This document shows positions 7,850 to 16,269 of a stretch of 64,000 bases of DNA, one piece after another. The DNA lies in contig JAGXRM010000045.1 of assembly GCA_018335855.1 (NCBI GenBank), forward strand, positions 1 through 64,000. The letters run 5' to 3'. Each line of letters opens with the position of its first letter. Positions within the stretch are counted from its first letter, which is position 1. Source of the DNA: Clostridiales bacterium. GTDB lineage: Bacteria > Bacillota > Dethiobacteria > Dethiobacterales > Dethiobacteraceae. The notes below the pieces were generated by a model. That model was not told the DNA's origin, made no database searches, and saw only the letters and a program-made list of their open reading frames with translations. Position numbers and translations under genes: made by a program.

Positions 7850-8478
7850 GCCACCTGATTCCCATCATATTTATGCACAAAATCCTCTACGTTCAAGGCA
7901 AAATCAAGCAAACGTTCTTTAAGTGTCTCATAAGACCAGTACCACCACTGGATCTTTTCCAGGCTGAGAATGATTTCATCACTGAACCTAATACGTAGTA
8001 CTTTGGCTGGCACGCCCGCAACAATAGTAAAAGGTGCAACATCTTTGGTTACAACAGCACCACTGCCTACGACTGCACCATTACCTATTGTTACACCAGG
8101 CATAATGATCGCATTATGACCGAGCCAAACATCATGACCAATCGTTACAACTTGTGCAGCCCGCCAGTTTAATATTTTTTCGTCATCAACAACATCAAAC
8201 CCATACAATCTTCTACGATACGTAAAATGATGCAGTGTCGGCCTGTCCATGGGATGATGCGTAGGCCCAATCCGCACGCCAGAGGCAATATTGACGAAAT
8301 TACCTATTTTTGCATTTTGAATTTGATTATTTCCGGACGTATACGAATAATCACCAAATTCCACATTATCCCAGTAATTGTTGGGTCCCACTTCCGTCCA
8401 TTTTCCCAGTTCAGTATGCTTTAAGCTGCAGTTTTCATGGATGGTGGGTTTTTCCATCAGCATCTTTTCCCCAATCAT
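7846..8478 (-). CDS. Phosphonate-cluster hexapeptide-repeat acyltransferase
   Basis: A 210-residue left-handed beta-helix protein. Hexapeptide turns are visible from about 30 to 170 (IGNFVNIASGVRIGPTHHP, IGHDVWLGHNAIIMPGVTIG, VVGSGAVVTKDV), with a xenobiotic-acetyltransferase-like ending (AGVPAKVLR). It matches the hexapeptide-repeat protein regularly found in phn clusters, which may acylate an aminoalkylphosphonate as PhnO does in E. coli. Start ATG 8478 has GAGGTG upstream. It overlaps phnL by 4 bases and follows phnM by 11, so it belongs to the catalytic operon. The acyl acceptor is not known. Confidence 0.85.
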   Translation of the reverse strand: MIGEKMLMEKPTIHENCSLKHTELGKWTEVGPNNYWDNVEFGDYSYTSGNNQIQNAKIGNFVNIASGVRIGPTHHPMDRPTLHHFTYRRRLYGFDVVDDEKILNWRAAQVVTIGHDVWLGHNAIIMPGVTIGNGAVVGSGAVVTKDVAPFTIVAGVPAKVLRIRFSDEIILSLEKIQWWYWSYETLKERLLDFALNVEDFVHKYDGNQVA

Positions 8479-8489
8479 TTTCTCACCTC

Positions 8490-9665
8490 TTATCGATAAT
8501 AATTTAGTGTCGAAACTAACCGACCATCAACAAAGACAGCAGTAATCACGGGGAATTCATCTTCAGCATTATCAATAATAATAACATCCCCTTGCTTACC
8601 CTCGGCAAGAGAGCCGTATTCACGGCTGATACCGACGGCTTTAGCCGGATTAATGGTTACCAATTGAAACAATTCCGCTAAGTTTAGTCCGTAATGGTTG
8701 TGCAAGTGGAACACTGCATGCAGTAGAGAGGCAGGAAAATAGTCACTGCAGAGAATATCAATACAACCCTGCCCAATAGCTTCCGCTGCCGAAAGATTTC
8801 CGGCATGAGACCCCCCCAGTAAAACATTGGGCGCTCCCGCAGTTGTATACATATTTTTTGCTTGTGCCGCTTTAGCCACTTCCATTGTGATGGGAAATTC
8901 AGAAATAGTCGTGCCAAAACTTTTTACCACATCTAACTTTTCGACACTGTCATCATCATGGGAGGCTACTGCAATGTGATGTTTCTGCGCCAATGCAGCA
9001 ATTGTACTGATAGTATCCCAGTCGAGTTTTTCTTTGTCCTGATATTCTTGAATATGCTGTTCTAACTCAGTATTGTTCATATCCTTATAACCTTTCATGA
9101 TATCACAGTAGTTTTCAAGATTTCTGTACTGCCCTTGCCCTGGGGTGTGATCCATAAAAGAAAGCAGATGAATTTTATTTTGCATAATAAAATCGCATAG
9201 AAGCTGTACCTGATCGACATTGTCAATTTCAAAACGGGCATGGAATTTGTGATGAATCAATTTACTTTGCCCATCAATTTTTTCAATCATATCAATCAGC
9301 TTTTTAACATTTTCTGGAGTCCGTATTTTCTGGGGTGTAAAGTACGAGTCTTTCATTAAAGATAAGGAATGATACATAGTCGTAACGCCTTGGTTTATTA
9401 ACTGTTTTTCTATTTCTCTGGCTGCCATTTGGAAATCAAGAACGGTGGTTGGTCTCGGTGCAGCCATGTGCTCTATATAGTCGGAATGAATGTCAATAAA
9501 ACCTGGGGCGACATACCCACCTCTTGCATCGATGACGTCTGCCCCGTCTACTTTTATAACACCTGCAGGTGCAATCTTGCAGATCTTGCCATCTGCAATC
9601 AGCATGTCATGGTTCTGTGCTATTTTGTTCTCAAAGACAAGCTGCCCGTTCTTTATTAAATACAT
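8490..9665 (-). CDS. phnM: Alpha-D-ribose 1-methylphosphonate 5-triphosphate diphosphatase PhnM
   Basis: A 391-residue amidohydrolase-superfamily enzyme. It removes pyrophosphate from the triphosphate made by PhnGHIL, giving the 5-phosphate substrate of PhnJ. Visible metal site features are the beta-strand-1 motif GFIDIHSDYIEH at about 56-67, a Lys/His-rich middle (HHKFHARFE), SFMDHTPGQGQ, ASHDDDS and SDYFPASLLHA. The length fits PhnM (about 378). It lies between phnK and the hexapeptide gene, as in many phn operons. Confidence 0.94.
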   Translation of the reverse strand: MYLIKNGQLVFENKIAQNHDMLIADGKICKIAPAGVIKVDGADVIDARGGYVAPGFIDIHSDYIEHMAAPRPTTVLDFQMAAREIEKQLINQGVTTMYHSLSLMKDSYFTPQKIRTPENVKKLIDMIEKIDGQSKLIHHKFHARFEIDNVDQVQLLCDFIMQNKIHLLSFMDHTPGQGQYRNLENYCDIMKGYKDMNNTELEQHIQEYQDKEKLDWDTISTIAALAQKHHIAVASHDDDSVEKLDVVKSFGTTISEFPITMEVAKAAQAKNMYTTAGAPNVLLGGSHAGNLSAAEAIGQGCIDILCSDYFPASLLHAVFHLHNHYGLNLAELFQLVTINPAKAVGISREYGSLAEGKQGDVIIIDNAEDEFPVITAVFVDGRLVSTLNYYR

Positions 9666-9683
9666 CTGCTCTTCTCCTTTGCT

Positions 9684-10538
9684 CTATAGCAGTGAATAAA
9701 CCAATTGCTGGGTATATGCATGCTGGGGATCCTCCAAAACCTGATCTGTTAATCCGTGTTCAATAATCCTGCCGTTAAGCATGACTATCGTTCTGTCAGT
9801 CAGCATACGTATCACCGCCAGATCATGGGAAACTACAATCATACCGATTTTTAGATCCCGCTGAATTACTTTAATTAAATCTAAGACATTGGCCTGAACC
9901 GATAAATCAAGTCCCGTGGTTACTTCATCCAATAAAAGCAAAGGGGGATTATTTGATAATGCTTTGGCAATCTGCACACGCTGCTGCATTCCGCCGGAAA
10001 ATTTTTCAGGAGCTTCTTTCATCCTATAGGTCGGGATATTGACAGCCGCCAATAGTTCCTGAGCACGAGCAGCCATAAAATCTACTTTCCTGTTGCCTGC
10101 TCCGATTAATTTTTCCGCAATATTACCAACCGATGAAAAATTCATTCGCAACCCTAAATACGGGTTCTGATAAACCATTCCCAACAGATGGTTTCGAATA
10201 TAATTTTTCTGCTGGGACGTTTCTGTGAAAATATTGGTTCTTCCTTCATTATATCCATGGATGTACCCTTCACCGCTGGTGCTATCCTGATCGAAGTAGA
10301 GACATCGCAGTAAAGTTGATTTTCCTGAACCAGATTCACCGACAACTCCCAGGATCTCTGCCGGATACACTTTCAGTGATACATTCCGGCAAGCGTAAAC
10401 CGTGCCGCATACAGGGCAATAGTTATCTTCTAAATTGTGCCCCTGGGTATCTCTACAATGAGAGCACCCGCAACCAAACTGCTTATTCAAGTTCTTAATA
10501 GTTAAGAGAGGTCGTTCCTGCTGATGCAATCGTTTCAC
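9684..10538 (-). CDS. phnK: C-P lyase subunit PhnK (ABC-type ATPase) with Cys-rich insert
   Basis: A 284-residue ATPase: Walker A GESGSGKST near 65, signature FSGGMQQRVQIAKAL, Walker B LLLLDEVTTGLD, switch SHDLAV. PhnK docks on PhnJ of the core complex. Between strand 1 and the Walker A lies an insert CGCSHC...CPVCG...AC (about residues 22-50), absent from E. coli PhnK and probably a zinc- or cluster-binding finger. The GTG at 10538 overlaps the phnJ stop by 4 bases; a TTG at 10529 has a better-placed GAGGTG site, so the start is uncertain by three codons. Confidence 0.93.
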   Translation of the reverse strand: MKRLHQQERPLLTIKNLNKQFGCGCSHCRDTQGHNLEDNYCPVCGTVYACRNVSLKVYPAEILGVVGESGSGKSTLLRCLYFDQDSTSGEGYIHGYNEGRTNIFTETSQQKNYIRNHLLGMVYQNPYLGLRMNFSSVGNIAEKLIGAGNRKVDFMAARAQELLAAVNIPTYRMKEAPEKFSGGMQQRVQIAKALSNNPPLLLLDEVTTGLDLSVQANVLDLIKVIQRDLKIGMIVVSHDLAVIRMLTDRTIVMLNGRIIEHGLTDQVLEDPQHAYTQQLVYSLL

Positions 10539-11386
10539 CTCAAGTCATCCATTTCTTTGTTTTCACGCTGCAAACAATAACTGACATCATTACACTGATA
10601 GTACGTTTCCTCTGTATCCCGATCAAACAATTCATCCATATAAACCCCTGTGGTGCCGCACAAGCGGCAGACTTTAGCACTCATATCCTCCACGGTAAAG
10701 GGATAATCCGCAAAAGCAAGAGACTGCACCTTCGTATATGGCGGGACCGCATAAATCTTTTTTTCTCTGCCCGCTCCCAGCAGCGTTAACGTTTTGGAGT
10801 CATTTAATTTCTGATTGTCAAATCTGGGAATCGGACTGGGAGCCATGATATAGCGGCCGTGAACCTGTACGGGATGGTCGGCACCAGTGGACATGCGGCC
10901 GTGTTTCATAATTTGTTCAAATAACATCAGCCAAATGCCATTATAATCTTGATCAGCATGCAGCTTTTTTGTTTTATACTCACTTGGTTCAATCGTTCTA
11001 AGAGGTTCCGGTAGAGGAACCTGCAAGACAATAATTTGGTCTTCACGCAGCTCAACTTCCGGAATGCGATGCCTGCTCTGAATCAAGGTAGCTTCCGCCG
11101 TTTTTTCCGTATCCTGAACGCCCGTAGTTGATATGATCAATTTTTTAATATTCACGGCATTGACGGATTCATCGGCGCCTTGGTCAATCACCTTAATGAT
11201 ATCGTCTCGTCCGATCAGTGATAACGTCAGCTGCAGTCCGCCTGTCCCCCAGCCGCGTGCAATGGGCATTTCACGGGACGCGAACGGAACCTGGTACCCT
11301 GGAATGGCAATTGCTTTTAACGTAGCTCGCCTGATTTCTCTTTTCGATCCTTCATCAAAAAAAGCAAAATTATATTTTTTCATCAT
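10535..11386 (-). CDS. phnJ: Carbon-phosphorus lyase PhnJ (radical SAM)
   Basis: A 283-residue radical SAM enzyme that cleaves the C-P bond of alpha-D-ribose 1-methylphosphonate 5-phosphate, giving methane (or another alkane) and the 1,2-cyclic phosphate. The cluster ligands occur as C240-x2-C243-x21-C265, with C271 as the thiyl-radical cysteine, exactly spaced as in E. coli PhnJ (241, 244, 266, 272). Gly30 in AIPGYQVPF corresponds to E. coli Gly32, the glycyl radical site. All catalytic residues are therefore present. It overlaps phnI by 17 bases and phnK by 4. Confidence 0.97.
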   Translation of the reverse strand: MMKKYNFAFFDEGSKREIRRATLKAIAIPGYQVPFASREMPIARGWGTGGLQLTLSLIGRDDIIKVIDQGADESVNAVNIKKLIISTTGVQDTEKTAEATLIQSRHRIPEVELREDQIIVLQVPLPEPLRTIEPSEYKTKKLHADQDYNGIWLMLFEQIMKHGRMSTGADHPVQVHGRYIMAPSPIPRFDNQKLNDSKTLTLLGAGREKKIYAVPPYTKVQSLAFADYPFTVEDMSAKVCRLCGTTGVYMDELFDRDTEETYYQCNDVSYCLQRENKEMDDLR

Positions 11387-12482
11387 GCTGCTTCCCCTCC
11401 CTTGTTTTTCTCACACTATCCAGCTCGGACTGGAAGGTTACATAATGGGGGAGCTTTAAATGGGAGATAAATCCGGTCGCTTCAACACAATCAATATGCA
11501 TCAGTACAAATTCTTCATCATGCACCGGCGAGTTGATATGACTTTTTTCCAGACAATTATCAAGAACACTCATGGCGATAGCTTTTGTTTCATTCTGGCC
11601 ATAGCAAATGCCATAACCGATACTAAATTCAATTTTTGCCTTACCGTTCTCTTCTCTAACCTCAGGCACTAACGTTTCAACCTCTGTTACCTGAATTTCT
11701 CCGATATAAATTACATCATCCTCTGTTTGTGAGTTCGCCATGGGATAATCAAGATGAACAGGCAGATAACCGACCCGCAATTCTCCAACAGTCGGATGCA
11801 CGATGCCGTATCCGCGAATAGCAGCGTAACCTAAGGCTGTGACTGCCCCAGTCTCCCCCCGGGTTAGAATCTGTAATCTTTCGCTTCTTCTAGTCGGAAA
11901 ACGAATGTTGTCCCGGGTCACATCCTGCGGCTCTGTGTCGTCACGCTCCGTCTCCGTCATCAGACCTTCTCTCCGCAACAAATCAATCACCTTCGGCAGT
12001 TTACCATGATCCTCCGGGACCTCCTGGGAAAACGTTTCCGTATATAGATGTAACCATTGTAGGATTTCCCGCTTACTCTCGTTGTAAAGGTCAAAATCCA
12101 ACAAACGATGGACATAATCATACGCGGCTCCCAGAATTTGCCCTCCCGGGATGTCTTTAAATGCTGACGAAATTCGGCGCTCAACACACATATCTTTCGG
12201 TGCTATAGGTCTGGAATAGTGCATTCTGGGAAGTGTTGACCGGTAGGCCCGAAGCAGAAAGGTTGCTTCTTCTGGATTTCCCTCGGCCTGCTTGATCGCC
12301 AAGGCAGCCAAATCTCTGGAATAGATACTTCCTTCCGACATAATACGGTCAATTAAACCTCTCATACAGCTTTTTATTACCTCAACTTCAATGACCCGAC
12401 CATCTTTAAGACGCTCATAACGAAGCCTCTTGATAGACTCCTCTATGGCCGTTGTACCGCCTTTGACAGCTACATAGCCCAT
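11370..12482 (-). CDS. phnI: C-P lyase core subunit PhnI
   Basis: A 370-residue protein matching PhnI throughout (start MGYVAVKGGTTAIEESIKRL, central LGYAAIRGYGIVHPTVGELRVGYLPV). PhnI alone is a purine nucleosidase and, with PhnG, PhnH and PhnL, exchanges adenine of ATP for phosphonate at ribose C1. The length agrees with E. coli PhnI (354). It overlaps phnH by 13 bases and phnJ by 17, so stoichiometric expression by translational coupling is expected. Confidence 0.95.
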   Translation of the reverse strand: MGYVAVKGGTTAIEESIKRLRYERLKDGRVIEVEVIKSCMRGLIDRIMSEGSIYSRDLAALAIKQAEGNPEEATFLLRAYRSTLPRMHYSRPIAPKDMCVERRISSAFKDIPGGQILGAAYDYVHRLLDFDLYNESKREILQWLHLYTETFSQEVPEDHGKLPKVIDLLRREGLMTETERDDTEPQDVTRDNIRFPTRRSERLQILTRGETGAVTALGYAAIRGYGIVHPTVGELRVGYLPVHLDYPMANSQTEDDVIYIGEIQVTEVETLVPEVREENGKAKIEFSIGYGICYGQNETKAIAMSVLDNCLEKSHINSPVHDEEFVLMHIDCVEATGFISHLKLPHYVTFQSELDSVRKTREGKQHDEKI

Positions 12483-13078
12483 GCCTTATCCCCCCGGCTC
12501 TGTATCACAGTTGTTCTGGGAAGAGCAGCAATCCGGTACTCTTTATCAACGAAGTAGATTTCTATTCCCAGTGGATATTCGATGTTCTTCACAGCTCTGG
12601 CCGTCACCCAATCTGCAGCGGTTTCAACACAAAGATAATTACTTTCTTTAATTCCGGGACCTCTTAACATTAAATCCCGATCCTCGGTAATCTTTTCTGC
12701 TTCGATGATGAGAGTAGCCGAGCTGTGTGGATTGATAAGATCGCCCAGTTTGCATTTAATGATGGAAGCAATTAATTCTTTACTGTCCGCGTCTGCGGCA
12801 ACAAAAACATAATCTGCTTCATCAAGCGGTGCAGCTACTGTATATGTCAACTGACTGATGGTATTGGAGATGATTTCACTTGCCTTTCCTATAACATGAA
12901 AACAAACTTCGGTGTCTAAAAGCATCCGTGCCAAAACCAATAATGCTTTGTTACAATAAATCGGAAACCCCATTTTCTCGCTTTCAATTCGCAGAGAATG
13001 GACCCTCCCCGGGTTTGCATTACAGTCAACAAGTTTCCGGTATGCTTGCTGTATATCGTGGACATCATCAAATTTCAA
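12470..13078 (-). CDS. phnH: C-P lyase core subunit PhnH
   Basis: A 202-residue protein, close to E. coli PhnH (194). It starts MKFDDVHDIQQAYRKLVDC, where the N-terminal FDxVHDxQxxYR motif is typical, and ends in a PRTT/WAM-type tail. PhnH is a pyridoxal-transferase-fold subunit of the GHIJ core complex. Start and stop overlap phnG (4 bases) and phnI (13 bases). No missing segment is apparent. Confidence 0.94.
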   Translation of the reverse strand: MKFDDVHDIQQAYRKLVDCNANPGRVHSLRIESEKMGFPIYCNKALLVLARMLLDTEVCFHVIGKASEIISNTISQLTYTVAAPLDEADYVFVAADADSKELIASIIKCKLGDLINPHSSATLIIEAEKITEDRDLMLRGPGIKESNYLCVETAADWVTARAVKNIEYPLGIEIYFVDKEYRIAALPRTTVIQSRGDKAWAM

Positions 13079-13515
13079 TTTGTCGCACCTCCTAATACAT
13101 CCATTGTCTCGAAGTTAACTGTTGTCTTCAACAACGTGAAGCGTTCCTGTGCCTCACGAGCCATAATTCTGTTTTCTTCCTCGGTGAGCATGGCTTCCCA
13201 ACGTTTTGTTTCTGCTAAATCCGCATTATAAGCAGCGTCTATTAAGGCCAAGTAATAAGCCATCTCCGGTTGATCATCCTGAATAATCCCCACGCCAAGG
13301 ACATTTCCAACTTGCACTTTACATTCCGTAACAAAAACTTCGCCCAAATAAAATAACTTGTTTTGTGCGCTTTCGCGCATTTTAATCATGATCAATCCGT
13401 TTTGCGGCTCCTGCACAGTTACAACGGGATAGTTTTGTATGATTTCACCTGCAAAAAGCTTGGCCAATTGCTTACCGCTTTTTACTAAGATTGTTGTTCT
13501 CCTTTTTCTCTGCAT
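13075..13515 (-). CDS. phnG: C-P lyase core subunit PhnG
   Basis: A 146-residue protein of the PhnG family: MQRKRRTTILVKSG start, GLIMIKMRESAQNKLFYLGEVFVTEC core and a C-terminal helix rich in Glu/Arg. It is the first gene of the catalytic operon and contributes to the (GHIJ)2 core complex. A ribosome-binding site GGAGGT lies directly before ATG 13515. Its promoter and the PhnF-type operator lie 30-50 bases upstream. Confidence 0.93.
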   Translation of the reverse strand: MQRKRRTTILVKSGKQLAKLFAGEIIQNYPVVTVQEPQNGLIMIKMRESAQNKLFYLGEVFVTECKVQVGNVLGVGIIQDDQPEMAYYLALIDAAYNADLAETKRWEAMLTEEENRIMAREAQERFTLLKTTVNFETMDVLGGATN

Positions 13516-13544
13516 ACGTTACCTCCGCATTCTGTTTTACCTTT

Positions 13545-13565
13545 ATTATAGCTTGTTGCCAAGCT
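13545..13565 (-). promoter_or_regulatory. phnG promoter -10 and probable PhnF operator
   Basis: On the minus strand CTTGGCAACAAGCTATAAT contains a perfect -10 TATAAT (13545-13550) and the perfect palindrome AGCTTG-TTGC-CAAGCT (13550-13565). The element upstream of phnD is identical at 14 of 16 operator positions or better and has the same offset to the -10. No consensus -35 is present at 17 bases. Confidence 0.65.
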
Positions 13566-13683
13566 GCCAAGGTAAAGCCGATGTTAACTTTTCGTTATTT
13601 CCATCCTTAGTTACGTTAAGTTTTATCTGAAAACTCAAATCCTTTTTATGTAAAGTAACATCACAAAAGAGTGCCCTCCTGCC

Positions 13684-13857
13684 GGGGACAAGCACGCCGT
13701 ATTTTTCAATGCTCTCGGCGGTGTCCCGCATGGCGTCATCGTCCACAACCTTGAAGGGATGGTCTTTGAACGGGAAAAGCTCGGCCGACGGGATTTCCAT
13801 AACCTTTTCGCGCTGTCCGTCCTCACGGGCCGCATCGTCTTGGAAAAGTTCATCTTT
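13684..13857 (-). pseudogene. Remnant of a ParB-like protein
   Basis: One minus-strand frame encodes about 58 residues with the N-terminal ParB/Spo0J-like core: REKVMEIPSAELFPFKDHPFK, then DDAMRDTAESIEKYGVLVP. In intact proteins this leads into the nuclease-like domain with the GHRR motif, but here the match stops at VLVP and unrelated sequence follows. The upstream part of the open frame does not resemble ParB. Such ParB proteins are often encoded on integrative elements, so this is probably debris of one. Confidence 0.65.
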
Positions 13858-13936
13858 TCCTTTACCCAAGTGCACGGGTTTCCTCTTTATAGATGCTTTT
13901 ATCGTCAAGCTGCCTAACCTTTTTTTTACTATGGCT

Positions 13937-14059
13937 AATTTGACCGCGAATTTCACCGGCAGGATGTCGTTTTGTGTGGACATTTACATAGGTGTTGCCT
14001 GCTTGCATCTGGTTTAATAATTCTGAAAATGGCTGACCTTCCAAAGGACCAATTAAATC
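13937..14059 (-). pseudogene. Remnant of a CHRD-domain protein
   Basis: A minus-strand frame encodes about 41 residues with the C-terminal CHRD signature: a DLIGPLEG start, then LLNQMQAGNTYVNVHTKRHP and AGEIRGQI. CHRD domains are extracellular beta-domains of roughly 120 residues. Here the N-terminal two thirds are missing and no start codon with a ribosome-binding site precedes it. The frame differs from that of the ParB remnant next to it, so the two are separate broken genes joined by deletions. Confidence 0.65.
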
Positions 14060-14097
14060 TCTTTGACTTGAATTTGAGTCAAAGTGCGGGCACGCAA

Positions 14098-14127
14098 TAA
14101 AAACGACCCGACATAAATGTCGGGTCG
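14098..14127 (-). terminator. Terminator of the acetoacetyl-CoA synthetase gene
   Basis: A perfect 11-bp stem CGACCCGACAT/ATGTCGGGTCG (14104-14114 and 14117-14127) with a 2-base loop is followed on the minus strand by a T-run (TTTTTATT). It lies 47 bases after the synthetase stop. Confidence 0.85.
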
Positions 14128-14173
14128 CACGACTGATGCAAATAATCAACGGTCTTGATGCACTATTTCATCG

Positions 14174-16126
14174 CTAGACGGCTAAATCCGGTAAATCCTT
14201 GTAGAGATCTAATGATTGAGGGTTGGCTAAAGCTTCTCTGTTTGTGACACTTTCTCCGTGGATAATTTTCCTTACAGCGATTTCAACTTTTTTGCCGTTG
14301 ATTGTGTACGGAATATCGCCAATCTCAATTATTTTTTCCGGAACATGGCGCGGTGTGGCATTTTGACGAATAGTTTTTTTGATTTTTGCTTTTAGGTCGT
14401 CGTTCAGTTCCAGACCAGGGGCCAGTTTCACGAAGAGAATAACACGGACATCATTTTGCCAGTCCTGGCCAACCACCAGGCTGTCTGTCAGTTCCGGCAT
14501 TGCTTCCATCTGGCGGTATATTTCTGCTGTGCCGATTCTGACTCCACCCGGGTTAAGAGTGGCGTCGGAACGGCCGTAAATCACCAACCCGCCGGTGTCC
14601 GTTATTTCCACATAGTCGCCGTGGTGCCAGACATTATTAAAGGTTTCGAAATAGGCGCCAAGGTATTTTTTATCATCTGCATCGTCCCAGAAATACACGG
14701 GCATGGAAGGAAACGGTGCCGAGCAAACAAGCTCTCCCTTTTCACCCATAACAGGCTTAGCGTCTGCACTGTATGCTTCCACTTTCATGCCAAGTCCTCT
14801 GCACTGCAGTTCACCGGCATAGACCGGGCCTGTGGGGTTACCCAATGCGAAGCAGGAGATGATGTCAGTCCCGCCGGAAATCGAGGATAAACAAAGATCT
14901 TCTTTGATATCCCGATACACATATTCAAAGCTTTCTACGGAGAGGGGGGAACCGGTGGACAATACCGCTTTGAGCGGCGTTAAATCATACGTTTCCCGTG
15001 GTTTTACACCTGCTTGCTCCAGTGAAGCGATATATTTTGCACTGGTACCAAAGACAGTGAATGCTTCATCCTGTGCTAGTTTAAAGAGCGCGCCCGCTTC
15101 CGGATAGAAGGGTGATCCGTCAAATAACACAACAGATGCCCCCACAGCCAACGAGCTGACAACCCAGTTCCACATCATCCAACCGCATGTGGAGTAGTAA
15201 AAGATTGTGTCTTCCCTGGTCAGATCGGTGTGCAGAATTAATTCTTTAAGGTGCTGAATCAGTGTGCCTCCGGCACCGTGGACAATACATTTAGGAACTC
15301 CCGTGGTTCCCGATGAGTACATAATATAGAGCGGATGTTCAAAGGGCAGTTGCTCAAATTCAATTTCTGTGTCATAGTCGGCAACAGAGAAGTCACTGGC
15401 GTGAACAGCGATATTTATGCTGCTGATGTCTGCCCGTGGCTCGGTATAAGGCACAACCACAACTTTCTCAATTGTTGGTATTTTCTCGGTGATCTGTTTC
15501 GCTTTCTCCAGAGAATCAAACGTTTTGCCGTTGTAGGAATAGCCATTGGCAGTAAACAGTACTTTGGGCTTAATTTGCCCGAAGCGGTCCATGACCCCCT
15601 GGAAGCCAAAATCCGGGGAGCAGGAAGACCAGATAGCGCCAATACTGGCTGTGGCCAGCATGGCAACCACAGTTTCTGCCATATTGGGCATAAAACCGGC
15701 CACACGATCTCCTACCGTGACGCCCATATCGCGCAGTGAGCGGCTCATTCCGGCTACCTGAGCATAAAGCTCTTTATACGAAGTCTTTTGAACATCCTGA
15801 GCTTCCCCTTTAAAAATTAAGGCCGTACGGTCGTCCCTGTAACGGAGCAGGTTTTCAGCAAAATTCAGTCGTGCGCCTGTAAACCACTCACTGTTGAACA
15901 TATCTGAAAAGTTTGTTACGACCTCATCACAGAGTTTGGATGATTTGATTTCACCGAACTCCCACATCAACTCCCAAAATTCAGGTGCATTTTGCACCGA
16001 CCAATCGTAGAGTTCGTCATAACTTGTGTAACTCTTGCCAAAACTATCATTGACAAGCTTCATAAACCTGGTCATATTTGTTTTTGCGATACGTTCCGGA
16101 CCCGGTTGCCAAAGCGGTTTCTTCAT
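14174..16126 (-). CDS. Acetoacetyl-CoA synthetase (acetoacetate-CoA ligase)
   Basis: A 650-residue member of the ANL adenylate-forming superfamily, of the length and N-terminus typical for acetoacetyl-CoA synthetases (PLWQPGPERIAKTNMTRF). Motifs: AMP-binding P-loop YSSGTTGVPKCIVHGAGG near 270-290, STCGWMMWNW (A4/A5 region), YGRSDATLNPGGVRIGTAEIY near 525 and the C-terminal lysine region TINGKKVEIAVRK. It activates acetoacetate with ATP and CoA in the cytosol, feeding ketone bodies or poly-hydroxybutyrate breakdown products into acetyl-CoA. AAGGAGG precedes ATG 16126. It is monocistronic, ended by the terminator at 14098-14127. Confidence 0.92.
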   Translation of the reverse strand: MKKPLWQPGPERIAKTNMTRFMKLVNDSFGKSYTSYDELYDWSVQNAPEFWELMWEFGEIKSSKLCDEVVTNFSDMFNSEWFTGARLNFAENLLRYRDDRTALIFKGEAQDVQKTSYKELYAQVAGMSRSLRDMGVTVGDRVAGFMPNMAETVVAMLATASIGAIWSSCSPDFGFQGVMDRFGQIKPKVLFTANGYSYNGKTFDSLEKAKQITEKIPTIEKVVVVPYTEPRADISSINIAVHASDFSVADYDTEIEFEQLPFEHPLYIMYSSGTTGVPKCIVHGAGGTLIQHLKELILHTDLTREDTIFYYSTCGWMMWNWVVSSLAVGASVVLFDGSPFYPEAGALFKLAQDEAFTVFGTSAKYIASLEQAGVKPRETYDLTPLKAVLSTGSPLSVESFEYVYRDIKEDLCLSSISGGTDIISCFALGNPTGPVYAGELQCRGLGMKVEAYSADAKPVMGEKGELVCSAPFPSMPVYFWDDADDKKYLGAYFETFNNVWHHGDYVEITDTGGLVIYGRSDATLNPGGVRIGTAEIYRQMEAMPELTDSLVVGQDWQNDVRVILFVKLAPGLELNDDLKAKIKKTIRQNATPRHVPEKIIEIGDIPYTINGKKVEIAVRKIIHGESVTNREALANPQSLDLYKDLPDLAV

Positions 16127-16209
16127 GCAAACGCCTCCTTTTGTAAATCCGCAGAAATGCGGTCATGTAATATGCATTTTAATTTTGCAAGTTCTGTGCC
16201 AAAACGAGC

Positions 16210-16250
16210 AGAAAACAGAAACTGAGCAGCCTTTTGTTTTGGCTGCTCAG
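16210..16250 (-). terminator. Terminator downstream of ytaF
   Basis: A perfect 10-bp stem CTGAGCAGCC/GGCTGCTCAG (16222-16231 and 16241-16250) with a 9-base loop is followed on the minus strand by TTTCTGTTTTC. It lies 20 bases after the ytaF stop. Confidence 0.8.
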
Positions 16251-16269
16251 TCGACCATGTGTTTAGAGG

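Noticed and set aside
13546-13983. 145-residue intact gene upstream of phnG
   Set aside because: Only about 58 internal residues match ParB; both flanks are unrelated and no ribosome-binding site precedes the first codon, so I treat it as a remnant.
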